In this document: in pieces, positions 1-9,369 of the stretch
Numbering within the stretch: the first letter of the stretch is position 1
How the letters are laid out: each line of letters starts with the position of its first letter
Assembly (NCBI GenBank): GCA_024741835.1
Contig: JAENRP010000621.1
Location: 3,530 to 14,945, forward strand
DNA from: Diplocarpon mali
Taxonomy: Eukaryota; Ascomycota; Leotiomycetes; Helotiales; Drepanopezizaceae
Length of the DNA stretch: 11,416 bases
Direction of reading: 5' to 3'
The notes under the pieces: model-generated
Told to the model about the DNA's origin: nothing
Database searches by the model: none
What the model saw: the letters and a program-made list of their open reading frames with translations, nothing else
Translations under genes and position numbers: made by a program

Positions 1-9
1 ATACTTTTC

Positions 10-34
10 ACCTATAGGCTAGGCCTAGGAGTTA
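10..34. repeat. Palindromic short repeat, copy 1
   Basis: This is a 25-bp imperfect palindrome lying 3' of gene B, outside any recognised coding frame. On the minus strand it contains CCTAGGCCTAGCC and would translate as T-P-R-P-S-L-stop-V, the same pattern that copies inside the genes encode. It shows that the repeat is not confined to coding sequence. Confidence 0.6.
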
Positions 35-301
35 GAAAACGAAACTAGCAAAACAAATAAATAAGCTATAAAGTTATAAAAACAATTAAAAATAGTATTA
101 ACTTAGATATTAATTTTCCTTAGTTCTCTTTAAAGAATAAGGAGAACTATTATTAAATAATACTCTCTTTATAGAGCGCCTACTTCTTTTTAATAGTTCG
201 CTATTAGTATTAGAAGAGTCCAGTCTTAATATTGCAAAAGCTTTAGTATTTTATAAAGATGCTATTATAGTTTGATAGCTTCTACTAATAGGGAGGGAGA
301 C
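35..301. other. 3' flank of gene B, no gene seen
   Basis: This AT-rich stretch lies downstream of the apparent stop of gene B. No reading frame here continues the gene or resembles a known domain. It presumably holds the 3' untranslated remnant. No terminator, LTR end or RNA gene was recognised. Confidence 0.4.
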
Positions 302-307
302 TTATAT

Positions 308-352
308 TGCGGCATTATTATTATTATCCTCTTTATTATTATTATCATCCTT
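308..352 (-). repeat. ATT-rich low-complexity tract encoding Asn/Asp-rich tail
   Basis: Runs of ATT and ATC on the plus strand read on the minus strand as clusters of AAT and GAT codons, giving DDNNNKEDNNNN at the C-terminus of gene B. It is a short trinucleotide low-complexity tract, probably grown by slippage. Gene A lacks it at the equivalent end and has a basic tail instead. Confidence 0.7.
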
Positions 353-433
353 TAAAGAGTTATCTGCTACTAAGGGGAACGCGGTAGGAGATTCTATAGT
401 TATAACTTCCTTAGCCTTGCCTTTTTCTAGATT

Positions 434-458
434 GAGTCGCGGGCTGGGCCTAGGAGTC
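434..458. repeat. Palindromic short repeat, copy 2 (in gene B)
   Basis: This is a 25-bp GC-rich palindrome with ends GAGTCGCGGG and CCTAGGAGTC. In the gene B frame it encodes T-P-R-P-S-P-R-L. It is among the better preserved copies and stands out sharply from its AT-rich surroundings. Its position near the C-terminus roughly matches copy 6 in gene A. Confidence 0.75.
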
Positions 459-1255
459 GTATCAAGGGTTTTTATATAAGGCTTTTTAATACTATACTTC
501 TTAAGAAGAATTATCTCATTAATCATATTATTAGCCTTGATATTATTATTAGTGCCTTTCGTCTTAGCTTAGGATTTATCGCCATATAATTATAGTTTTA
601 GTTATTATACTAGCTTTTAAGTATTGGCAAAATCGTTAAAAAGTTCTTACTTATATTTCTTTAAATATATTATTAATTATGCTATATCCTTCGAAAACAA
701 CTCCTTTATAGCTATTACTACTAATAGGTCATTCTATAATCTTCTACCTATAAGGGCCTTTAATAATAGACCGCCTTTCGTTATCCTAAGGATTATATAA
801 AACTTTGCAAAAGATTCTCCTACCGCACCCTATCTTACTATACTTAATCTCTTTATACTAAGTAAGTCAATGAGAAAATCTTCTAGGTCAATGCCATTCT
901 TAAGTGAATTATTGCTAACAACTTCTATATAGTTATTACTAATAGTCAAAAAACCGCCCTTTCTAAGTTCCTATTCCGAATCGAGATTAATAAATATACC
1001 TTATCTTATAAATACTAAAAATAGAGTAATATTGTTTAAAACGTATTCCTTTAAGACAATTTTCTCCTTAGTATTTAACTCTTTTTATTATATAGCGCTC
1101 TACGCTAAATTTAATAAGATCTATTAAAAGCTCTTAAGACGATAGGGTATAAGTATAGATGACTTATAAGACTTTTCCTATATAGCAAATTCTCTAATCG
1201 ATTGTTTTATAATAGGAATTATATAATAGTCAATAGTTCTATTATTAAAGGAGTT

Positions 1256-1280
1256 GACTTGCAAGCTAGGCTTAAGAATC
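1256..1280. repeat. Palindromic short repeat, copy 3 (in gene B)
   Basis: The plus strand begins GACTTGCAAGCTAGG, and the minus frame reads L-K-P-S-L-Q-V. It differs from the GC-rich copies mainly by G-to-A and C-to-T changes. It lies at the same protein position as copy 7 in gene A, just before a shared V-N, so this copy probably predates the A/B split. Confidence 0.65.
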
Positions 1281-2486
1281 GATTTAATAAATCGCAAGTT
1301 GGCGTCAATCTTAATAGTAATAATTCTCGAATAGTAGTCAATACCTATAAACTATATAAGCTTAAGATACGTTACCAACTTATATAAAGACTTATAATAA
1401 GTCAATAGCGCACTAAGATATAGCCTATAGTGCATTCTTAAAGTCTATTGTATTAGGCTATATATTATATTATAGAGAAATGCGAAAGGGGGCGAAAGTT
1501 TTTTATTAGAATTCCGAAAATGATACTAATACATTTCCAATTCCTTTTATACTAATATTAAAAATGAATTCTTTCTATAATAGCTAAGGCTATATATGCG
1601 TATAGCGCTTAAAAAGGCATAGCTAAGCAGCTTAGGCATATTTAAGAAGCCTTTGCTATAAAGCGATATTAAGGTATTATTAGTTAATATAGTCTTATAC
1701 TAAGCAGGGGTTTAAGCGATATTATAGAATAATTTAAGGGCTTTAGGTACTACTTAGAACTTAAAGAAACCTAACGATATATCTTTCTTAACCTAATTGG
1801 CCATTTTATTACTAGTGGCCATAATTGCATAGTTTCTAAGGTATAATAAGAACAGTTTTAAATCAGAAGTAGTATAAAATTTATAAATATTAGATAATAC
1901 CTCTTTATTAGTAATACCTATTAATGCTAGTCCGTAGTATAGTATATATTATCGTTTATAAAGGGTATAAAATTTCTTAAAATAGAAGTCTCCAAATATC
2001 CCTATTACGAATTTACTTAGGCGAGTCTTCATTTCTAATATTACTATGATTCTGAATCTATTACTATACTATAGTATTATCTTAATATTAAAGGGGACTT
2101 AATAATATTCTATAGAGATTATTATTATAGTATCTTTAGGCTTCTCTTTAAGCATATAGTAGTCGCCCTTTGATTTCTTATAATCGATAAAGAACTATAT
2201 AATATTATCTAAGGTGAATTCGTCTTATTATAATTTCATAATCTATTTGATAGCTCTTGCCATTACCTCTTATACTAATAAAACATCTCCTTAGTTTTCC
2301 TTCTTCAAACGCTTTATTATAGACTTATAGAATTTTAAAATAAACTTTTGCAAATCTTTAGGAAAGGTCTATATAATATTAGATATATCCTTTTTAGTAT
2401 TATTAAAAATTTCTAATATATTAATAATAAGGCTATCTACTTTATCTATTAGCTTATCTTCTAAGTCTATATTATTATATGTTCTA

Positions 2487-2510
2487 ACCTATAGGCCAGG
2501 CCCGCGAGCC
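2487..2510. repeat. Palindromic short repeat, copy 4 (in gene B)
   Basis: This is a well-preserved 24-bp copy with core AGGCCAGGCCCGCGAG on the plus strand. In the gene B frame it reads A-R-G-P-G-L-stop-V, the stop being a TAG. It is nearly identical to copy 5, about 186 bp away. Confidence 0.8.
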
Positions 2511-2672
2511 AGTTTCTTTACTACTAGTATATAAGATATTCTAAGCATTTCTAAAGATAGTAATTCAAATATATCTAAGTTTAATGCTTTAAAGTTATAA
2601 TAGTTAGCAGTTTGTATTTCTAGTATTATAAGCACTTTATACTTATAGACTTCTTTATTATATATTAATTCT

Positions 2673-2696
2673 ACTTATAGGCCAGGCCCGCGAGTC
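2673..2696. repeat. Palindromic short repeat, copy 5 (in gene B)
   Basis: This is a well-preserved 24-bp copy with the same core as copy 4 (AGGCCAGGCCCGCGAG). In the gene B frame it reads T-R-G-P-G-L-stop-V. Gene A shows no copy at the equivalent place, so this may be a later insertion. Confidence 0.8.
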
Positions 2697-3640
2697 AAAT
2701 CGCGCTTGTCTATTGATCCTACTATAGGTAGTAGTAGCTTTAGGGCGGTAGGTATAACAAATTCCTATCTCTCTATTTTATTATTAAAGTAGTTTATAAT
2801 ATATTTAGCTAGATATATTATCTTTTCTTTTATAATAAGTAGACCGCATTATAACTATTATAAGCTAAGCGTATTTAAAACAGTTTAATTAAGGAGTGCA
2901 AGATTATCATACTAAGCGGGGCTATCCTTTATAGTTTAAATGGTAGAGTGTATAATAGTGCTTAAGAATCTAATAAATTTTCTACTTTATATACTATTTC
3001 CTTATAACTTCTTTATACCTTCTTAAATAGTAAAATGATTTAATACCTATATAGCTTTAGCCACTGGTTAGTATATCTTAAAAATCTTACCAAGTCCCTA
3101 TAGAGCATTATTCGCAGTAATATTATTTATAAAGTGGCTTTGAAAGAGCGTTCTACGTATTCCGCTTATAAACTATATTAGTCTTTTTATATACTCATTT
3201 TTCTTATCTCAATTCTTTTAAAATAAATCAACTAAATTAGTATACCTTTAATACTTTTATAAAAACTTTTTATAATTAATACCTTTGCCTTAAAGTTCCT
3301 TATCTAAGAAATCATTAAAACTTAAGAATCCTTCCTTAATAGTAGAAATTTTATAATTAAGCACCTTAATAGATGAATTTAGGAATACCTACTATTTAGT
3401 CTTACCTAACGTTTTATAAGTGCTTACTATATCTTCCAATAATCTTAATGACTTGCTATCCTATAAGAACCCTCCCTTTAATATTAGTTCATTATTAATA
3501 GTACTTAAGGACTTGCTACCTAAGGCAACAACCGATATATTCTTCTTAAGTATAGCCTTTTTACTTATAATTAGTAGTACTATAATGAATTATTTAGCAG
3601 GAGAGGTAGCTCTAAACGAAGAGATAATTATTTAAGAAAG

Positions 3641-4069
3641 ATTAACAATATAGTAGGCTTATACTTAAAAAGATTAATAATAGAAAGATAATAGTAGTAG
3701 TACTAATATTATAGGTCTAGTAAGGTTGAAAAGAGAAGTAAAAAAAGTAAAATCGTAGTGCAAAGAGAGGCTTATTTATAGAGTTTAGAGTCGCACTAAT
3801 GTATAAAGGAAAAGTAGGCATAAAGAGGCTAGAAGTAGGAATAAAAGTAAGGTATAATGTATATAAAGACCTATAATTAGTAAATGATAATTCTTTAAAG
3901 GTAAGGATGATATTTTAAAGGTGAGTATTAGAAAATTGCATATAAAGGAAATAATCAAAGGATGGATTATATAAAGAACGAAGTAAAGTAAAGAATATAT
4001 ATAGAATAGAATAATAAATAGAGAATAAAGAGGTGCTAGTATATAGGAAGTAAATAATCCTAAAAGATT
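3641..4069 (-). promoter_or_regulatory. Pyrimidine-rich spacer between genes A and B, possible promoter remnant of B
   Basis: Over about 430 bp the plus strand is strongly purine-rich (for example GAAAAGAGAAGTAAAAAAAG near 3728), so the coding strand of gene B is pyrimidine-rich. Pyrimidine tracts upstream of the start are common in filamentous-fungal promoters. A similar segment precedes gene A. No TATA box or transcription start can be assigned. The frame of gene A stays open without a stop from about 4069 to 3785-3787, giving a Leu/Phe/Tyr/Ile-rich translation. Because stop codons need purines, this is probably a by-product of composition, but a C-terminal extension of gene A cannot be excluded. 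Confidence 0.35.
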
Positions 4070-4277
4070 TAACTTGAATTCGTAAGTCCTTTAAATAGTC
4101 TTCTCTAAGGGTAATAGGCTAAATTCTCTAGATTGCTCGACTTAATTATCGATTCTATTATTACTTTAGAGTCTTCTTCTCTTATATTAGTTCTTACCTC
4201 TTAGCGTTTTCACTAATTCAAGTGACTAAGGTTCATCTGAACCATCTTATAAGCTTAAGCTAGCTAAGTCCAACCTT

Positions 4278-4300
4278 ACTCGCAGGCCGGGCTCGCAAGT
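4278..4300. repeat. Palindromic short repeat, copy 6 (in gene A)
   Basis: This is a near-symmetrical 23-bp copy with ACTCGCAGGCC on one side and GGGCTCGCAAGT on the other. In the gene A frame it reads T-C-E-P-G-L-R-V without a stop, making it one of the least damaged copies at protein level. It lies in the C-terminal part of gene A, roughly matching copy 2 in gene B. Confidence 0.78.
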
Positions 4301-5161
4301 TAGTCTTAGCATTTCTAAGCTTAAGGGTAAAAACAGGAGATTAGTTCCCAAATTAAGGTCTAATACTATACTAGCATCTTAGTTTATCTCTTTTCCGAAT
4401 TTTCTTATAATAATGCCTTTATCAATTAGTACATTAGGCTCTTAGATAATATTTACTTTATTACATTATCCCTAAGACTTGAGTCTATAAAGAAGCGACT
4501 TAGTATTTATAATATTCGTCTAGGCCTTAATAAGGGCGTTAAAGAGTTTTTAATTATATTCTATAAAGTAGATTTTCAATTTATCCTTATTAAAAAGGAA
4601 TAACTCCTATACTTCAGTTATAATAGAAGGATCCGTTTAAAAGCGCCGACTAATAATAGCTTTAAAGAGGCTACTGCAGTTCTTAAGATAAAAAGCTACC
4701 TTGAAAGGTGCAATAGTTTTACTTATATTAATCTATTAAAGCACTAGAGGTTGCTTTAAAGCAAAGACTGAAAAGACAAGATTGGAGATTCGAGTCTTAT
4801 TTTCTAAGGTATTCTTATTACAAATGGCCGTATAATTATTGCAAAAGGCTATAAAGCCTCTAATTTTATAAAGTTTATCTAAGCGCATTTTAAAAAGGTG
4901 CCCTTATTTTATTATTACTATAATAGGGTTACTATTATTAGTAATAGGCTATAAGATCTCTTTTTGCTTTATTTTTGCAATTATACAAGCTAGTTGAGAT
5001 TTTGAGCCGAGTGCCTAAGAAGTCTATCGACTTATCTTCTTTATAGATAAAGTAAGTTTTATATTCGACTAAGAGCCGACCTATCTACTAAGGCTTCCAG
5101 AAGCTGGCCCTTATCTAATCGGTAGGATTTAATAATCTAAGACTTGCTTTTTAATAAAATT

Positions 5162-5185
5162 GACTTGCGGGCTAAGACCGCAAGT
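5162..5185. repeat. Palindromic short repeat, copy 7 (in gene A)
   Basis: This is a 24-bp copy with perfect outer arms, ACTTGCGG and CCGCAAGT, around a short centre. In the gene A frame it reads T-C-G-L-S-P-Q-V. It is at the same protein position as copy 3 in gene B, just before a shared V-N pair. Confidence 0.8.
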
Positions 5186-6547
5186 AAAAATCGGAATTTC
5201 TTTATTAGTAGCACTTATATCTCTCTTTATTAAAACAACTTAATTATAAAGACTAAGGCCAATTAATTAAAGAGGTTTAAGATAGGCTATAAGCTAATAG
5301 GCTCCTTTACTTTTCGCTATTATAGCTAAGAGGTAAAGTCTATAATGCATCCGAAGGACTTATTAAGTAAGACTAAATATTATATTATAAAGAAAATAAG
5401 AAGGTATAAAGGTCGCATTATCTATAAGGCAAAAGTGATAAAGGTATATCTCTACTTCTTATCTTATAATAAAGAGGAATGTACTTATAAAAGCACTATT
5501 ATTAGTAGTAAAATTGTCAATTAGGAAGCAGCATCCGAAGGGTTCAGGTATTATAATTGACCCTTCTTCCTCTATTTCCTCTTACTATTTATTACTTAAT
5601 AATATTAAAAAGAAAGAATTGTTCTATTCAATTGGCTCTAACGCCTTTAAGGCTTTAGGATTAACCCTAAATTTTATAGCACCTAAAGATGCCTCTATTA
5701 TTAATAGGTTAGATTTGCGTATCCTTAAAAAGATAAAGAATTAATTATTAAGGTAGATTAGAAAAAGATTAATATCTTTTACTATATAGAGAAGTTTAAG
5801 GTATTTAATAGTTTTATTAATATCAAATCCTTTATAATTAAGACTATAGTAAACCAAAAGAGAGCAAATATAAAGGTCGCAAAGTCTTCTCCCTTTAATT
5901 CCTATACTAAGAAGATACTATCGAAAGTGAGTTTTTATTACAAAGGACATCTGAATATTATATTATTCTTTAAGCTTAAGGTTGAGAATAACCGATTAAG
6001 GCATATTGCTATAATTACAAATATCTTAATTAATAGATTCCTCTTCGCATTCTCTTTCTTATAAGATAAAATAGTCTTGCTTAGCATCTAAGAGATTAGG
6101 TTCTTAACTTCTATAATTATTAAAGAATTGAATAATATCTATAGGGACGAACTCGTTTAAGATAAACTATTAAATCTATTTAATAGCTCTCTTAGTTATC
6201 TCTAAAGTAATAGGAATAGGGTCTTCTCTTATATTATTATTTCTAAAACGATTATATATAAATATAAAGAAGTTAAGAACTAGCTCCTTTAAGTTGTTAA
6301 AGAAGGAGTTTAAGCGAGCGCGCAATCCTTTAGTTTTAAATTGTAAATTAGCTAAGGTAGCTATTAAATGATCTATCCTTTTTAAAGGTTAAGCTAAAAT
6401 AGGTTATTTAGCTAAAGGAAAGTCCTTTAAAGATTTCGAAAATTCTAAAGAGGCTGCGCTAAGCGTTTAGGCAGTTTATTCGACAGCAGTTTTTAAAATT
6501 ATTTTAGCAAAAGGTAGGTTAGGTTTAGTTTTAAAATTTTCATTTCT

Positions 6548-6572
6548 AACTCTTAATCTAGGACTATAAGTC
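6548..6572. repeat. Palindromic short repeat, copy 8 (in gene A, eroded)
   Basis: This is a 25-bp copy eroded by transitions, with ends AACTCTTAATC and GGACTATAAGTC. In the gene A frame it reads T-Y-S-P-R-L-R-V, which keeps the Thr, Pro, Leu and Val of the family pattern. Base identity to the GC-rich copies is modest, so the call rests on the shared pattern, length and phase. Confidence 0.55.
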
Positions 6573-7500
6573 GAATTATATAGTTTAATACTTATTATAT
6601 CTTTAAGTTAAGAAGCGAATTTTAAAGCAAGCTTGATTATAAATAACCAATTCCCTTCTTTATTATTAAAGAAATCTTATTTAAATCCTAGTATAAGAGT
6701 CCAGTTCTCTTTTAAAATAAGCAAACTATAAGCAAAAGCATAAAGCCTTAGTATATTAATAATAGTACTATTAGGTAAGGTAATATCTATAGTCTAATTT
6801 GATCTTTTTATAGTCCTATTAGCTACTATAAGTATTGCATTAGATAAGCCTATAAATCTGCAATTGCAAATTCGATTGCCTTAGAATTTTACTACTCCTT
6901 TTTAAATAATAAAGAAATTAAGAATCTAAATAGCTTTAGCTATAAGAGTATTTTCCTTAAGAATTTTTAATAATACTTGCCTTCTATTATTAGAATTAAT
7001 ATTTATTAAGAAGCGCAAACGAAATAGGAGTCCTCTTTTATTAATAGCTAAATTATCTAATTGTTAAATAGATTCTTCCCTTTTATCTTAATCCGTTTTA
7101 AAAGTATTAGCTAAGGTTATATATTAATTTGCATTAGCTAAGAATTCCTCTTTAAAGATTCCCTTTAGTCTTAATTCTTCAGTTAGGAAGTTATTAAATT
7201 GGAGAATTCCAAGGGCTACTTAGGTTAAAAGATTATTAATAGCATTTGCGTAAGTTAAAAGGAGTTTTTATTACTCTATATCTCTTAAGGCTGCGTAGGT
7301 CGATTTAAAGCTCTTTAATAATATAATAGCTCTACTATCCTAAGAGAAGTTTATAACTAGTGCTTATTTATCCCTTATTGCAGCAAATAAAACCATTTGT
7401 AAATTCTTTAAAGGCATATTACTTATAAAAGATAGGGAGTATAAATAAGAGAGTTCAATAGGGTATAAGAATTAAAAGGGCATATAAGCTGCAATAGGTT

Positions 7501-7811
7501 TGCTATATATATATTAAGGAAATTGGACTTTTTGTTTATTATTTAAGGAAAGTAATAGAAATACTATAATTAAAGGCCAATATTAAAAATGTAAAATAAG
7601 TTAAAGTAGGCAAGAATTTAAAATAATCTTAAAAGATCTATATCTTAAATAATAAAGGAGGCGACTTTGCTAAAAATGTAAAAATAAGGATTAAAGGAAG
7701 GTAGGACAATTGATAGGCTAGGAAATTATTCAATATTCCTATTTATATTCTTTAGATATTTTAAGAATAATAACTTAAGGTTATAATTTGTTAGGTATTT
7801 TAATATTCTTT
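7501..7811 (-). promoter_or_regulatory. Spacer between Gypsy pol and gene A, pyrimidine-rich on coding strand
   Basis: About 310 bp separate the end of pol from gene A. Between roughly 7535 and 7740 the plus strand is purine-rich, so the gene A coding strand is pyrimidine-rich, as in the segment upstream of gene B. This fits a fungal promoter remnant. A 3' LTR of the Gypsy element would be expected hereabouts, but no LTR boundary, polypurine tract or target-site duplication could be fixed. The gene A frame stays partly open into this segment, so its start could lie a little further upstream. Confidence 0.3.
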
Positions 7812-7834
7812 ATTTATAAGACCGGCTTATAGGT
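7811..7834. repeat. Palindromic short repeat, copy 9 (end of pol, eroded)
   Basis: This is a 24-bp degenerate copy with centre AAGACCGGCTT. In the pol frame the minus strand reads T-Y-K-P-V-L-stop-I, preceded by N-L, as in the better copies. It differs from them mostly by transitions. It sits at the apparent 3' end of pol. Confidence 0.4.
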
Positions 7835-7859
7835 TAAGTTGGAAAAATCTTAACCTTTA

Positions 7860-8440
7860 TCTAAGGGTTTAAAATTACTTATATTACTATTAGTTCTTAT
7901 AAAAGATTCGAAGGTTATATTAATTTCTAATTCATCTTTTAAAGGGAATAAGGTCTAGTTGTATTAATAAAAGCGCTTTAATTAGTTAGCTGCAAAGGTT
8001 CCTTTAATATCGACTCTATTAAGTTCCTAAAGAGAATAGTATCCCTTTTCTTTCTACTTAGACTTAACCTTAAATAGACTAAGCTATTAATAGTTAAGTT
8101 TAGTATCTGCTAATATATTAATACTTTTTATAATATTATAGACTAAGACAAGATTATCTTTTCAAATAGGATGCGTTTTAAGTACTTTAAAAGCAGCCTA
8201 TGCTTCCTTAGCTTTTTCCTAATATCATTTCTTTTATAGAATAATTTCTTCTATATCTATATCTTAAAGCTTAAGTTATTAATATCTTATTATAAGCAAA
8301 TTAGAATAGTTCTAAATTTAACTATAGTCGAACAATCTCTAAATAGGCTATTAGGATTTAAAAGAGAGCTATACCTCTTTACTATAGATTAAGAAAAATA
8401 GTATAACTCCAGTTGGTTTATAAATTATCATTCGATAAGT
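7860..8440 (-). other. Integrase C-terminal part with GPY-like segment
   Basis: Downstream of the integrase core the frame reads RMIIYKPTGVILFFLIYSKEV, then KEA-stop-AAFKVLKTHPI, KDNLVLVYN, and near the end ELNRVDIKGTFAAN-stop-LKRFY. This matches in order the part of fungal Gypsy integrases that carries the GPY/F module and the closing GDRLKRF-type motif. The GPY residues themselves are obscured by stops. It presumably bound DNA or chromatin during integration. Confidence 0.7.
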
Positions 8441-8449
8441 AAAGAGTAT

Positions 8450-9030
8450 TTTATAAAAGTGTTTTATCTAATTCTTAAATCCTTTATAAGTAACTTTAGA
8501 TAGCCTATTAAGAATATCGCAATATCCTTGCTTTATTACTCTATTAGCTTTTAAGTTATATACTAAGATTTAAACCTATTTAATATTATATTTTTATAAA
8601 AAAGCTTTAACTACTCCTTTATTTTTAGGGCCTTTATTAATAATTAGTCTATTAAAAAGTCCATAGCAATAGACTATATCTTTCTAAAGGAACTTTGTAA
8701 TAGATTTAAAGTTAGCAGATTTTAAAGGTCGCCCTTTAGGCCATCCTAATAGGTCTTCCTTTATTAGAATAAAATATATAATCCTATTTTCGATTATTAG
8801 TACTTATATAATATCAAGACTGACTTTATAAAAAAGGCCTAATAGCTAGGTTAGGAATAGGAGATTCTCTTTACAATTAGGTTTTCATTTTTAATAAGGG
8901 ATACAACTTTTCATAAAAGCTTTATAATCCTTAAAAGAACCCTTTCAAAAGAATTTCCTTAAGAGTCAGTAGTAGGTAGACTTAGCTCTTTAGTAGCTAG
9001 TTTCCTTATAAATATCTTAGATAGCCTTAG
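8450..9030 (-). other. Integrase zinc finger and DDE core, catalytic residues damaged
   Basis: The HHCC zinc finger is decayed: KSCIPY-stop near 8900 keeps one Cys, while the expected second Cys and an upstream His read as Tyr. In the DDE core the first Asp survives (SLDII, GAT at 8813-8815). The second has become Asn (INKGPKNKG, AAT at 8636-8638). The catalytic Glu has become Lys (ANRVIKQGY, AAG at 8531-8533). The segment EDLLGWPKGRPLKSAN between the first two is typical of fungal Gypsy integrases. Asp-to-Asn and Glu-to-Lys are G-to-A changes on the coding strand, as RIP predicts. Confidence 0.85.
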
Positions 9031-9245
9031 CCTTTAGTTTTTTATTATTTAAGCAGAATTATATAGGGTATAAGTTATCGCTTCTTTTAAATAATCGTTC
9101 TCCTTATATTAGATAAATTAAAGCTTTAGCTTTAAATTTCTGAAAATCCTTAAAAGTAATTATCTTTAATCGTTTAAGTGTAATTAAAAATTTTGCAATT
9201 TCTTTAAAGTCACTTAAGTAGTTAGGTGATAAAATTCTCTTATTT

Positions 9246-9270
9246 GACTTATAAGCTAGGACTAGAAGTC
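9246..9270. repeat. Palindromic short repeat, copy 10 (in pol linker, eroded)
   Basis: This is a 25-bp copy with outer arms GACTT and AAGTC and core AGCTAGGACT. It lies in the linker between RNase H and integrase. Its T-S-S-P-S-L-stop-V reading is in a different phase from pol. This makes it the one copy inside a gene that does not follow the host frame. Confidence 0.5.
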
Positions 9271-9369
9271 GAGTCCCTTTAAGGCGATATATTGATAGAT
9301 AACTAACTTCATTCTCTACCTATTTATTAATATCTATTTCGTCTTCTTTAATCAAATTAAAGGGGTAAG

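Larger units (their letters stand above)
302..3640 (-). pseudogene. Gene B: degenerate ~1,110-codon ORF of unknown family, paralog of gene A
   Basis: I do not recognise the family. One minus-strand frame runs from about 3640 to a TAA at 302-304, interrupted only by about 59 TAA/TAG codons, with no frameshift noticed. The best evidence that it is a real gene is its collinear match to gene A. Paired blocks include FNDFLDKEL (near 3300), RAIK-stop (stop at 2243-2245) followed by DEFTLDNII, FLYNIIYSL, LRMHYRLYL (near 1420-1442), NNYIEVV (near 925) and LLKALIGRRL (near 750). Much of the protein looks helical and hydrophobic. The last 74 codons are free of stops and end in an Asn/Asp-rich tail. The start is uncertain: ATG is easily lost to ATA, and I place it near 3640 by comparison with gene A. 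Four palindromic repeats lie inside, all in frame. With this many stops it cannot make a full-length product. Confidence 0.82.
4070..7500 (-). pseudogene. Gene A: degenerate ~1,140-codon ORF of unknown family, paralog of gene B
   Basis: The family is not recognised. A single minus-strand frame runs from about 7500 to about 4070 with many TAA/TAG interruptions and no indel noticed. It aligns by eye with gene B along its length. Blocks from N to C are FNNFLTEEL (near 7185), RAIK-stop (stop at 6176-6178) then NEFVPIDII, SLG-KF-V-PKALK (near 5660), FLYNIIFSL, LRMHYRLYL (near 5341), RGFI with NNYT (near 4850) and LFKAIISRRF (near 4650). An ATG at 7415-7417 is in frame, but similarity to gene B seems to begin some 25 codons earlier, so the true start may be an ATG now read as ATA. 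The C-terminal part is basic (KRRRL), unlike the Asn-rich tail of B. The end is uncertain: no stop is obvious near 4070 and the frame stays open to 3785. Three palindromic repeats lie inside. Confidence 0.82.

Noticed and set aside
1202..1387. Plus-strand open reading frame of 61 codons
   Set aside because: It is antisense to gene B, whose frame here aligns with gene A. The plus translation shows no domain and the frame is short.
3420..3635. Plus-strand open reading frame of 71 codons with a hydrophobic translation
   Set aside because: It lies opposite the N-terminal part of gene B, which matches gene A across this segment. It looks like a shadow frame.
4072..5130. A long plus-strand frame with moderate numbers of stops, considered as a gene
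   Set aside because: The minus strand here has fewer stops and aligns block by block with gene B, whereas the plus translation matched nothing.
5162..5185. Palindrome read as a transcription terminator
   Set aside because: It lies inside gene A, recurs in frame inside other genes, and has no associated T-run pattern. Factor-independent terminators of the bacterial type are not expected here.
5514..5744. Plus-strand open reading frame of 76 codons starting at TTG
   Set aside because: It is antisense to gene A in a stretch that aligns with gene B, and TTG is not a normal nuclear start codon in fungi.
6305..6336. GC-rich patch (GCGAGCGCGC) considered as another palindromic repeat copy
   Set aside because: It lacks the GACT/AGTC arms, the correct length and the T-x-x-P-x-L-x-V reading. 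It encodes G-L-R-A-R-L in gene A.
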